This document shows positions 49,799-58,843 of a DNA stretch of 64,000 nucleotides, one piece after another. The DNA is from Parafilimonas sp. (GTDB lineage: Bacteria; Bacteroidota; Bacteroidia; Chitinophagales; Chitinophagaceae). The position numbers and the translations under genes are program-made. The stretch covers positions 1 through 64,000 of the forward strand of contig JAFMEZ010000003.1 in assembly GCA_017856455.1 (NCBI GenBank), read 5' to 3'. The first letter of the stretch is position 1; each line of letters begins with the position of its first letter. The notes under the pieces are model-generated. The model saw only the letters and a list, made by a program, of their open reading frames with translations, made no database searches and was not told the origin of the DNA.

Positions 49799-51147
49799 AA
49801 AAATTAGCAGAATCCATCATACATCAAACGGGTTTCCAACCTAATTCACCCAATTTGATATACAGGGCTAATAAAATCAGCAATGTAAAAAAATGGTTTT
49901 GGGGATTTTTCATTTTTTTAATCATTTTTCTGTTTTTGCCTTGGACACAAAATATTTCTACTTCTGGAACTGTTACAACACTGTATCAAGATCAACGTCC
50001 ACAAGAATTGAACTCAGTAATTCCTGGTAGAATTACAAAGTGGTGGGTGAAAGAAGGTGATTTTGTAAACAAAGGCGATACCATCTTAGAATTGGCAGAT
50101 GTTAAAGATGATTATCTAGACACGAACCTTGTTAAAAGAACTGAGGCTCAGTTAGAAGCGAAAGAACAAAAAATTATTTTTTACAACGAAAAAATAAATG
50201 CAATCGTTAATCAAATCGATGCCATAGAAAATGGTCGTGATTTGAAACTGAAATCACTTGAAAATAAACTTGAACAGTTCAAGAGAAAATTGGTAAGTGA
50301 CAGCGCTGAAGTAGTTGCAGCCGAAATGGAGAACAACATTGCAAATCAACAGTTGATTAGGGGTAAACAGATGTTTGCACAAGGTGTCATTCCTTTAACA
50401 GAACTCGAAAAAAGAACAGCGCAGCACAACAAAACAATGGCTGTTTTTACAGAGAAACAACAAAAGTATTTAAACACCAAGCAAGATCTGATCATTACAA
50501 AACTTGAAATGAACAGTGTTCAGCAGGATGCTGCAGATAAAATTTTCAAATCGAAAAGTGAAATCGCTATTTCAAAGAGTGAAATTGCTACCACTGATGG
50601 TGATGTTGCAAAAAATCAAAATCAACTATCAAACTATATTACGCGCGGTAAACAACGCTGGCTGATTGCACCACAAAGCGGACAAATCATTAAAGCAAAA
50701 AAATCGGGGATAAATGAAATTGTGAAAGAAGGTGAAATGATTGTAGAAATCGTACCCAATAAAGTAAATTATGCTGTAGAATTGTTTGTAGAGCCAATGG
50801 ATTTGATTTTGATCAATATTGGTCAGCCTGTTCGTTTGATTTTTGATGGTTTCCCTGCAATTGTTTTCTCGGGTTGGCCAAGGAACAGTTATGGCACATT
50901 TGTTGGAAGGGTTGTTGCGATTGAAAGCAACCGAAATGAAAATGGGAAATTTAGAATTCTTGCAGTGCCAGATGTAAATGAAAAACCATGGCCACTTGAG
51001 TTGAAATTAGGTGCTGGGGTAAAAGGATTTGCATTGCTTAAGAATGTTCAAATATGGTATGAGTTATGGCGTCAAATCAATGGATTTCCACCAGATTACT
51101 ACAAACCCGTTAATACAAGCGAAAATACTGATTCAAAGAAAAAATAG
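49795..51147 (+). CDS. HlyD-family periplasmic adaptor
   Basis: Single N-term TM; VIPGRITKWWVKEGDFVNKGDTILELADV; long coiled coil; APQSGQIIKAKKSGINEIVKEGEMIVEIVP. Confidence 0.92.
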   Translation: MKKLAESIIHQTGFQPNSPNLIYRANKISNVKKWFWGFFIFLIIFLFLPWTQNISTSGTVTTLYQDQRPQELNSVIPGRITKWWVKEGDFVNKGDTILELADVKDDYLDTNLVKRTEAQLEAKEQKIIFYNEKINAIVNQIDAIENGRDLKLKSLENKLEQFKRKLVSDSAEVVAAEMENNIANQQLIRGKQMFAQGVIPLTELEKRTAQHNKTMAVFTEKQQKYLNTKQDLIITKLEMNSVQQDAADKIFKSKSEIAISKSEIATTDGDVAKNQNQLSNYITRGKQRWLIAPQSGQIIKAKKSGINEIVKEGEMIVEIVPNKVNYAVELFVEPMDLILINIGQPVRLIFDGFPAIVFSGWPRNSYGTFVGRVVAIESNRNENGKFRILAVPDVNEKPWPLELKLGAGVKGFALLKNVQIWYELWRQINGFPPDYYKPVNTSENTDSKKK

Positions 51148-51149
51148 GC

Positions 51150-52553
51150 ATGAATAAAAAGTATGCTTTCATTTTTATCAGCCTGATGATTTCAGCAGTT
51201 GAGTTGAAATCACAAAGCAATACATTATCACTAGATAATGCATTGAGTGTAGTTAGGAAATTTCATCCAATTGTCAATCAATCAAACTTGATCATTGAGC
51301 AGTCATCAAATGCTTTGCAGTCTTCAAGAGGACTCTTTGATCCCACATTGATGATCAATAATGAAAGTAAAACTTTTGATAATAAACAATATTTCAGTTA
51401 CTATAATCCAGAATTGAGAATTCCTACATGGTACGGCATTGATTTCAAAGCAGGACTCGAAAACAATACTGGTGATCGCATTGATCAATCGCTAACACAA
51501 AATCGAAGCGCATATCTTGGAGTATCTCTTGATCCCTTAAGGGGATTGATTTATGATAAACGAAGAGCAGCTGTTCAACAGGCAAGCAATATGATCAAGC
51601 TCACAAAACAAGAACAATTACTTGTTGTGAATGATTTGTTATTTGAAACGGCTGAGGCATATTGGAGCTGGGTAAATGCATACTTGGTCAAAAAAATATT
51701 TCAAGAAGCAGTCAAAACAAATCAGTTTCGTTTTGATTTCGTTAAACAAGCCTTTCAACAAGGTGACCGCGCTTCTATCGATACCATAGAAGCACTTGCT
51801 CAATTGCAGTTTGTTCAATCAATGAGATTACAAGCTGATTTGGACCTTCAGAAAGCGAGGTTTTTGTTGAGTAATTATTTTTGGACGGAACAAAATCAAC
51901 CTTATACTTTCAGTGATGAAATTGTTCCAGATACGATTTCTAGCCAATTTGATTATACAAAAATACAATTGCCAATATTGGACAAGCTACTTGACAGAGC
52001 CATGTTGGACCACCCTAAGCTGATTTCAATCGATAGGAAAAGAGACATGTTAGAGATAGATCGAAAAGTCAAGACCCTTGATTTGCTTCCAAGTTTTAAG
52101 GTCAATTATAATTTTTTGGGTAAAGGTTATTCATCATCAGATTTTTTTAAACAGGCGTTGTTTCAGAATAATTATAAATACGGTGTTTCATTTGGACTGC
52201 CATTGCTGCAACGCCAAGCTAGAGGCGAACTTGCAAAAACTAAAAATAAAATTGCAGAAATTGATTATGGTAGAAAATTGGTTGAGCTGGAAATTCAAAA
52301 TAAAGTAAAAAGTACTGTTGCTGAATCAACTTCTTTATTCAGCCAGATCAATGTATCTGCACAAAATTATTTGAACAATAAGTTGTTGTTGGAAGCAGAG
52401 AATATAAAGTTCTCAATGGGAGAAAGCAGTATGTTTCTTGTGAACTCACGTGAAATCAAATTGATAGAAAGTGAGCAAAAGCTGATTGCACTCAAAACCA
52501 AATATTTCAAAAGCATCATTGCGAATCAGTGGGCAGCAGGATTGCTCAGATAA
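51150..52553 (+). CDS. TolC-family outer-membrane efflux protein
   Basis: Signal peptide; LSLDNALSVVRKFHPIVNQSN; VNDLLFETAEAYWSWVNAYL; duplicated helical pattern. Confidence 0.9.
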   Translation: MNKKYAFIFISLMISAVELKSQSNTLSLDNALSVVRKFHPIVNQSNLIIEQSSNALQSSRGLFDPTLMINNESKTFDNKQYFSYYNPELRIPTWYGIDFKAGLENNTGDRIDQSLTQNRSAYLGVSLDPLRGLIYDKRRAAVQQASNMIKLTKQEQLLVVNDLLFETAEAYWSWVNAYLVKKIFQEAVKTNQFRFDFVKQAFQQGDRASIDTIEALAQLQFVQSMRLQADLDLQKARFLLSNYFWTEQNQPYTFSDEIVPDTISSQFDYTKIQLPILDKLLDRAMLDHPKLISIDRKRDMLEIDRKVKTLDLLPSFKVNYNFLGKGYSSSDFFKQALFQNNYKYGVSFGLPLLQRQARGELAKTKNKIAEIDYGRKLVELEIQNKVKSTVAESTSLFSQINVSAQNYLNNKLLLEAENIKFSMGESSMFLVNSREIKLIESEQKLIALKTKYFKSIIANQWAAGLLR

Positions 52554-53601
52554 GTTTTATAACCACATGCTTAACCTTCTTTCTTTTCCATGTGTACGTC
52601 ACATGAATATTTCCATCTGCTGTTTGCATAACTGTTGGGTATGAAAATTCTCCTTTAGGTTCGTTTTCAAGGATTAAAAGGGGTTTCCAGTTTATACCAT
52701 CTTCAGAGATAGCAACATTGAGCGGTGATCTGTCACTCCAACCATCTTCTTCATTCTTTCTAGGTGTTACATGATTGTAAACCATTACATGTCTTCCATC
52801 CTTCAGTGTAATTGCATCTATACCTGAATTAGGATTTGGGATGGACGTTTGTGTCAGCGATGTCCAAGTCTTTCCATTGTCCTTGCTCCATGTTTGATTG
52901 ACTGTTCCATTGGTGCTTCTGCAGAGTGCTTGAAGTGTTGAAGCATTATGTCTTAGAATGGAGGGCTGTATTCCAGTAATCGGTTTGGCATCATTCAAAT
53001 CTTCTCCTCTTTCCCATGTTCTACCATTATCATTTGTGTATTCAAAGTGAACTTTCCATCCATCTCTTTCGGTACTGGTTGGACAAACAAGTGTTTTACC
53101 GATGAGCAGAGGTTTATTCTTTATGGGACCAAGAATGCCATCCGGTAATTTTTCTGGTTTACTCCATGTAGCACCATGATCATAACTTCTCACAAGCCAT
53201 CCAGTCCAATCAATTACCCTTGGTCCTATTTTATAAAAAAGGATCAGCTCACCTCCAGGCACTTGATACAGTACAGGATTGTAACAGGCATATCTTGTTT
53301 TCTCGTCTATCTTCCCTTCTGCAGCAATTGTTGGAGCAGTCCACTGATTATTTACCAGTCGGCTTACATAAATATTAACGTCATTGTTACCTTCTCTTGT
53401 GCCACCAAACCAAGCAGTAACCAGCCCATTAGGAGTTTCTTCAATCGTTGAAGCATGACATTGTGGGAATGGTGCAACCTCATAGATGAATTCATCTGTT
53501 ATGATTCCTTTTCTTAAACTATCTGCAATTTCAGATCTGTGAACTTGTGCATGAATGTTGATCGATGCAATCAAACCTAAGATTAAGTATATCTTCTTCA
53601 T
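52546..53601 (-). CDS. Exo-alpha-sialidase-like BNR-repeat protein
   Basis: Signal peptide; FPQCHASTIEETPNGLVTAWFGGTREGNNDVNIYVSR; SYDHGATWSKPEKL, TNDNGRTWERG, SKDNGKTWTSL. Confidence 0.88.
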   Translation of the reverse strand: MKKIYLILGLIASINIHAQVHRSEIADSLRKGIITDEFIYEVAPFPQCHASTIEETPNGLVTAWFGGTREGNNDVNIYVSRLVNNQWTAPTIAAEGKIDEKTRYACYNPVLYQVPGGELILFYKIGPRVIDWTGWLVRSYDHGATWSKPEKLPDGILGPIKNKPLLIGKTLVCPTSTERDGWKVHFEYTNDNGRTWERGEDLNDAKPITGIQPSILRHNASTLQALCRSTNGTVNQTWSKDNGKTWTSLTQTSIPNPNSGIDAITLKDGRHVMVYNHVTPRKNEEDGWSDRSPLNVAISEDGINWKPLLILENEPKGEFSYPTVMQTADGNIHVTYTWKRKKVKHVVIKLI

Positions 53602-53602
53602 T

Positions 53603-55483
53603 TTAAATATTGATTACCAATACAGGTATTTTTAAATTATGCCTTACACCGCTTACTGTTTGTCCGTATACAATATCTTTCAAACCTTTATGTCCATGTG
53701 ATCCAATCACCAGTAAATCTATTTTGTTGTCTTCAACCATTCTAATGATCTCGTTCACACGATCATTATAGCCTAGGCATGTTGTTGTTGAAATATTTTT
53801 TCTTGATAATTCAAGTGCATATTTATCAAGTCTTTCTTGATCTATTCTTGTCTCCAAGTCATCTACAGCACTCCCCATTATTCTGGTTGCGGCACTTTCT
53901 ACTACATGTATTAAGAAATAATTTGAATTTTCATTTCCTTGTCCTAATGCATGTGAAATCAACTTCTTGTCATCTTTACTGAAATCAAGTGCAATGCCAA
54001 TGTTTTTATATACAGGTACTTCAATTTCTACGGATTGATCAGCTTCAGGATGTAGTTTGATTTTTTCTTCCTGTTTTTTGTTCAATAACGGATATATTAT
54101 TGCAACAACAAGCAATCCTAAGTAGGCTAGTCCACCTGCAATGATCAATAATTTTATCAGTGTATTATTTGATTCATGAAAAAAGAGTAGTGCTTGTTCA
54201 AAAACCATTCTTATGTTCAGATAAACAAGAATACTTGTTATTAATATTGCGATGGCAATAATAAAAGGCTTGATTGCAAACTCACCCATTTTGTTTTTAT
54301 CGCTGGTGAAATGGATGAGAGGAATAATAGCAAAGCCGAGCTGAAGACTCAGTAATACCTGACTGAATATTAAGAGTGCATCAACGTTCTCTTCACCTTT
54401 GATTAAAATAACCAGCATGGCAGGAATAACTGCTACCAGTCTAGTGATCAGCCTTCTTACCCAAGGTGTTATTCTCAAATGAAGATAACCTTCCATTACA
54501 ATTTGTCCTGCTAATGTTCCAGTGATGGTGGAGCTTTGTCCTGCTGCTATCAAAGCAATAGCAAAAAGCATCGGTGCCAGATTCGATCCTAAAATCGGAG
54601 CGAGCATTTCATGTGCTTGTTTGATTTCAACAATATCATTTCTTCCAGTCTTATAAAATGCAGTGGCAGATAGGATGAGTATAAAGGCATTGACAAAAAA
54701 TGCAGCATTCAGTGCAATAGCACTATCAATGAAATTTAATTTTAATGCTTTTTTAATGCCAGTTCTATCTCTTTTGATTTTTCTTGTTTGAACAAGAGCA
54801 GAGTGTAAGTAAAGATTATGCGGCATTACAGTTGCTCCTATAATTCCAATTGCAATATATAGTGCTTCTTCATTTGGAAGACTTGGAATAAAACCTTTTG
54901 CGATTTCGTTCAACTGAGGTTTGGCTAAAAACATTTCAGATAGAAAGCTGAATCCGATGATGGCAACAAGACAAATGATAAACGCCTCCATCTTTCTAAT
55001 ACCAAGTCTTTGTAATAACAGGAACAAAAATGTATCAGCTACAGTGAGTAATATTCCCCACATAAGGGATAATCCTGTTAGCAGTTGAATCCCAATGGCC
55101 ATTCCAAGAATTTCTGCAAGGTCGGTTGCAGCGATAGCAATTTCTGCGAGTATATAAAATGTAAAGTTGATGTACCTGGGGTAGGTTTCTCTATTGGCTT
55201 GTGCAAGATCTCTTCCTCTTACAATTCCGAGTCTGGCTGAAAGGCTCTGCAAAAGCAATGCCATCATATTGCTCATCAGCAAAACCCATATCAGTGTATA
55301 ACCGAATTTACTGCCACCAGCTAAATCGGTTGCCCAATTTCCCGGATCCATGTAACCGACACTTACAAGGTAAGCAGGACCAAAAAAAGCGAGGATGCGC
55401 TTGATGCCATTTCTTTTCCCTGTATCAACACTTTGATTGACTTCTCCTAGTGAAGTAAATTCTTTATGGTGAACCCTTGCCAT
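53603..55483 (-). CDS. Nramp-family divalent metal transporter with C-terminal universal stress protein domain
   Basis: YMDPGNWATDLAGGSKFGYTLIWVLLMSNMMALLLQSL, ATVMPHNLYLHSAL, AAGQSSTITGTLAGQIVMEGYL; C-term YKNIGIALDFSKDDKKLISHAL...LLVIGSHGHKGLKDIVYGQTVSGVRHNLKIPVLVI. Confidence 0.95.
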   Translation of the reverse strand: MARVHHKEFTSLGEVNQSVDTGKRNGIKRILAFFGPAYLVSVGYMDPGNWATDLAGGSKFGYTLIWVLLMSNMMALLLQSLSARLGIVRGRDLAQANRETYPRYINFTFYILAEIAIAATDLAEILGMAIGIQLLTGLSLMWGILLTVADTFLFLLLQRLGIRKMEAFIICLVAIIGFSFLSEMFLAKPQLNEIAKGFIPSLPNEEALYIAIGIIGATVMPHNLYLHSALVQTRKIKRDRTGIKKALKLNFIDSAIALNAAFFVNAFILILSATAFYKTGRNDIVEIKQAHEMLAPILGSNLAPMLFAIALIAAGQSSTITGTLAGQIVMEGYLHLRITPWVRRLITRLVAVIPAMLVILIKGEENVDALLIFSQVLLSLQLGFAIIPLIHFTSDKNKMGEFAIKPFIIAIAILITSILVYLNIRMVFEQALLFFHESNNTLIKLLIIAGGLAYLGLLVVAIIYPLLNKKQEEKIKLHPEADQSVEIEVPVYKNIGIALDFSKDDKKLISHALGQGNENSNYFLIHVVESAATRIMGSAVDDLETRIDQERLDKYALELSRKNISTTTCLGYNDRVNEIIRMVEDNKIDLLVIGSHGHKGLKDIVYGQTVSGVRHNLKIPVLVINI

Positions 55484-55560
55484 AGCGTATACGAATCTAA
55501 AAATAATTTAGGCTCAATACATCATTTGTTGCATTAACTTTAATTAAAAGAGCTTTCCAT

Positions 55561-56481
55561 ATGAAAATTGAGAAATTAAGTGGACTCATACCAGCTACAT
55601 TTACTCCGATGCATCAAGATGGGACTTTAAATCTCAGTGCAATTGATGAATATTATGCATTACTTATTCGAAATAATATTGAATCCATTTTTATTTGTGG
55701 TACAACTGGAGAGGGTGAATTACTGACAGTTGATGAGCGTAAGCAAATTGCAGAAAAATGGTTGACGGTATCAAAAGGAAATAAAAATTTTAAAGTAATT
55801 GTAGTTGTTGGGTCTAATCGAATTACGGAGGCTATAGCATTGGCACAACATGCTGAAGCAAATGGATGTTTTGGTATTTCATATATTTCACCATTTTATT
55901 ATAAACCAATTTCAGCCGACGATTTGCTTGAGTGTTGTGTGAAAGTTGCAAGTGCGACGCCAAATCTCCCATTCTACTATTATCATATTCCTATTTTGAC
56001 TCATGTCAAATTTCCAATGATCGATTTCGTTGGTAAGGCAAAAAATAAAATTGAAAATTTTGCGGGAGTAAAATATTCTGATGAAGACCATGTAGATTAT
56101 TTCAAATGTCTTGAATTTGAAAATGCTTCATTAAATGTATTCTGGGGGAAGGATGAAACACTATTAAGTGCAATTTCGCTTGGTGCAGTATCCGCTATTG
56201 GCAGCACATATAATTATATGACACCTTTGTATAATGAAATTATTAGTGCTTTTACTCATCATGATGTTACCACTGCAAAATCATTACAGTTGAAGTCAAT
56301 TGAAGTTGTAAACCTTTTGAATAAATATACTGGACTCTCAACGGGGAAATATTTTATGAAATTAGTTGGTGTCGACTGCGGACCCAGCAGAAATCCACTT
56401 CGTAATTTGAATGATACAGATAAGAAAGCACTTGAAAATGAATTAACTGCAATTGGGTTTTCAAATTTTTGCATGAAATGA
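55561..56481 (+). CDS. DapA/NanA-family lyase (N-acetylneuraminate lyase-like)
   Basis: GLIPATFTPMHQDGTLNLSAIDEYYALLIRNNIESIFICGTTGEGELLTVDERKQIAEKW; YYYHIPILT; GVKYSDEDHVDYFKCL; sialidase gene downstream. Confidence 0.88.
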   Translation: MKIEKLSGLIPATFTPMHQDGTLNLSAIDEYYALLIRNNIESIFICGTTGEGELLTVDERKQIAEKWLTVSKGNKNFKVIVVVGSNRITEAIALAQHAEANGCFGISYISPFYYKPISADDLLECCVKVASATPNLPFYYYHIPILTHVKFPMIDFVGKAKNKIENFAGVKYSDEDHVDYFKCLEFENASLNVFWGKDETLLSAISLGAVSAIGSTYNYMTPLYNEIISAFTHHDVTTAKSLQLKSIEVVNLLNKYTGLSTGKYFMKLVGVDCGPSRNPLRNLNDTDKKALENELTAIGFSNFCMK

Positions 56482-57683
56482 GAACAAAAAAATCTTATCC
56501 CTGGGTCGTTACACTCATGCTAGCATTTGTTGCGATGCTGAATTACATCGATCGGCAAATGATATCTACCATGCGTCCTGCAATGCAGGTCGATATCCAT
56601 GAATTAACATTGGCTGCCAATTTCGGAAGGTTAATGGCAGTTTTTTTATGGGTATACGGAAGCATCAGTGCATTCTCTGGGGTAATAGCAGACAGAATCA
56701 ATAGAAAATGGCTGATTGTTGCGAGTTTATTCATTTGGTCGACCCTCACATTATTGAACGCATTTACAACAACCTTCGACCAGTTGTATATATTAAGAGC
56801 CTTGATGGGATTCAGTGAAGCGCTGTATTTTCCTGCCGCACTTTCATTGATTGCCGACTACCATGATCAACGCACAAGATCCAGGGCAGTTGGGATCCAC
56901 GCAACTGGAATTTATCTTGGACAGGTATTTGGTGGATTTGGTGCTACGATTTCAAAGGCTTACTCATGGCAGGATACATTTCTATTGTTTGGAATTATTG
57001 GAATGGCATATGCAGTGATCTTAATATTTTTTGTACACGAAAAAGAAAGAGAAAAAACTGAAACAACGTTTCCATTGGGGGATCATCTAAAATCTCTTTT
57101 TACATCATTTCCTTTTTGGATCATTCTTTTGTATTTCACGATTCCTTCCCTGCCTGGTTGGGCCATTAAAAACTGGGCCCCTACTTTAATTGCCAATAGT
57201 TTGAATCTTGATATGGCAGTTGCTGGTCCACTTACAACCATCTCAATTTCACTTTCTTCCTTTTTTGGAGTATTGATTGGAGGTGCATTGGCTGATAAAT
57301 GGTTTCTTGTAAATCCCAAAGGAAGAATTTATACAAGTGCAATCGGCTTGGCATTGACTATTCCATCATTGATATTGCTTGGATTCGGGTCAAGCTTTAT
57401 ACATATTATAACTGCTGCTGTCATTTTTGGACTTGGATTCGGCATGTTTGATACTAACAATATGCCAATACTTTGTCAGTTTGTTGGTAAAAATCAACGG
57501 GCAACAGGATATGGGTTCTTAAATATGGGAGGAATTTTTGCAGGGGCAATGATCACCGATTTTCTTGGAAAGTCGACCGATGCTGGTCATCTAGGAAGAG
57601 ATCTTGCATATTTATCAGTAGTTGTTTTGTTTATTATCATCGTTCAATTGAATTTTTTAAAACCTAAAAAAACCAATTCTTGA
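56478..57683 (+). CDS. MFS transporter
   Basis: LNYIDRQMISTMRPAMQ, YGSISAFSGVIADRINRKWLIVASLFIWS, RALMGFSEALYFPAALSLIADYH. ATGA overlap with preceding gene. Confidence 0.9.
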   Translation: MRTKKSYPWVVTLMLAFVAMLNYIDRQMISTMRPAMQVDIHELTLAANFGRLMAVFLWVYGSISAFSGVIADRINRKWLIVASLFIWSTLTLLNAFTTTFDQLYILRALMGFSEALYFPAALSLIADYHDQRTRSRAVGIHATGIYLGQVFGGFGATISKAYSWQDTFLLFGIIGMAYAVILIFFVHEKEREKTETTFPLGDHLKSLFTSFPFWIILLYFTIPSLPGWAIKNWAPTLIANSLNLDMAVAGPLTTISISLSSFFGVLIGGALADKWFLVNPKGRIYTSAIGLALTIPSLILLGFGSSFIHIITAAVIFGLGFGMFDTNNMPILCQFVGKNQRATGYGFLNMGGIFAGAMITDFLGKSTDAGHLGRDLAYLSVVVLFIIIVQLNFLKPKKTNS

Positions 57684-58843
57684 AGAGGGTAATCATTATT
57701 TCTATACTTCTTATTGGCAATGTGTTTGCTCAAGAGAATATTGTTTTTCAATCAGGTGAGGGTGGGTATGATTTTTTTAGAATTCCAGCAATTGTTCAAT
57801 TGAAGCCTAATCATTTGATTGCATTTGCAGAAGGAAGAGTTAATGGTTCTGGAGATTTTGGAAATGTTGATATTGTTTATAAAGAAAGCCAAAACGGTGG
57901 CGAGACCTGGACTGTTTTGAAAACTTTAATCGACAATAAAACTTTACAGGCCGGTAATCCAGCTCCTGTAATTGATTTGATGGACCCAATGTTTCCCAAT
58001 GGGGTACTTTATCTATTTTATAATACTGGAAATAATCACGAAAATGAAGTGAGGAAGGGTAACGGAGTAAGAGAGGTATGGTATGTAAAATCGACCGATG
58101 GTGCTAAGAATTGGTCAACACCTGTTAATATAACCTTGCAGGTGCATCGGCCAAAAAATCCAGCGTATAATGCTTCTTATGTTTTTAAAGAGGATTGGAG
58201 AAGTTATGCGAATACACCAGGACATGCCTTACAGATTAGTTCAGGAAAATTTGCAGGGCGATTAATTGTGCCGGCCAATCATTCCTCTGGAAATCCCATC
58301 TCTAAATTTTTAGATTATAGAGCACATTTATTTTTTTCAGATGATCATGGAAAAACATTTCATCTTTCTGATGATGTTGATATTCCAGGATCAAATGAAT
58401 CAACTGCAGCAGAACTGTCTAAAGGAGGAGTTTTAATGAATATCAGAAATCAATCTGGTAATCCAAGGAATAGAATCCTGTCATTTAGTTCAAGTGGCGG
58501 ACAACATTGGGATACAAGCTATTCATCTGAAAAATTAATTGATCCAGTATGTCAGGGTTCACTATTGAATATTCAAAATAAAAAGAAATCATATTTGTTG
58601 TTTTCTAATGCTCATTCCATGCAATCAAGAGACAGTTTAAGTATTCATCTTAGCAGCAATGATGGTCATTCATGGGAATTGAAAACGATTATAGATAAAT
58701 CGCCAATATCATTCAAAGGTGATTGGACTGCCTACAGTGATTTAGTTGAAGTAAATACCAAATCAATTGGTATAATTTATGAGCGCAATAATTATAAAGA
58801 AATCGTCTTCAAGAAAATTGACAAGAAGATAATTATAAATTAA
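57680..58843 (+). CDS. Sialidase (exo-alpha-sialidase, BNR/Asp-box)
   Basis: Signal peptide from TTG start; FFRIPAIVQLKPNHLIAFAEGRVNGSGDFGNVDIVYKESQNGGETWTV (FRIP motif, Asp boxes), FSDDHGKTFHL, SSSGGQHWDT. Confidence 0.93.
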   Translation: MKRVIIISILLIGNVFAQENIVFQSGEGGYDFFRIPAIVQLKPNHLIAFAEGRVNGSGDFGNVDIVYKESQNGGETWTVLKTLIDNKTLQAGNPAPVIDLMDPMFPNGVLYLFYNTGNNHENEVRKGNGVREVWYVKSTDGAKNWSTPVNITLQVHRPKNPAYNASYVFKEDWRSYANTPGHALQISSGKFAGRLIVPANHSSGNPISKFLDYRAHLFFSDDHGKTFHLSDDVDIPGSNESTAAELSKGGVLMNIRNQSGNPRNRILSFSSSGGQHWDTSYSSEKLIDPVCQGSLLNIQNKKKSYLLFSNAHSMQSRDSLSIHLSSNDGHSWELKTIIDKSPISFKGDWTAYSDLVEVNTKSIGIIYERNNYKEIVFKKIDKKIIIN

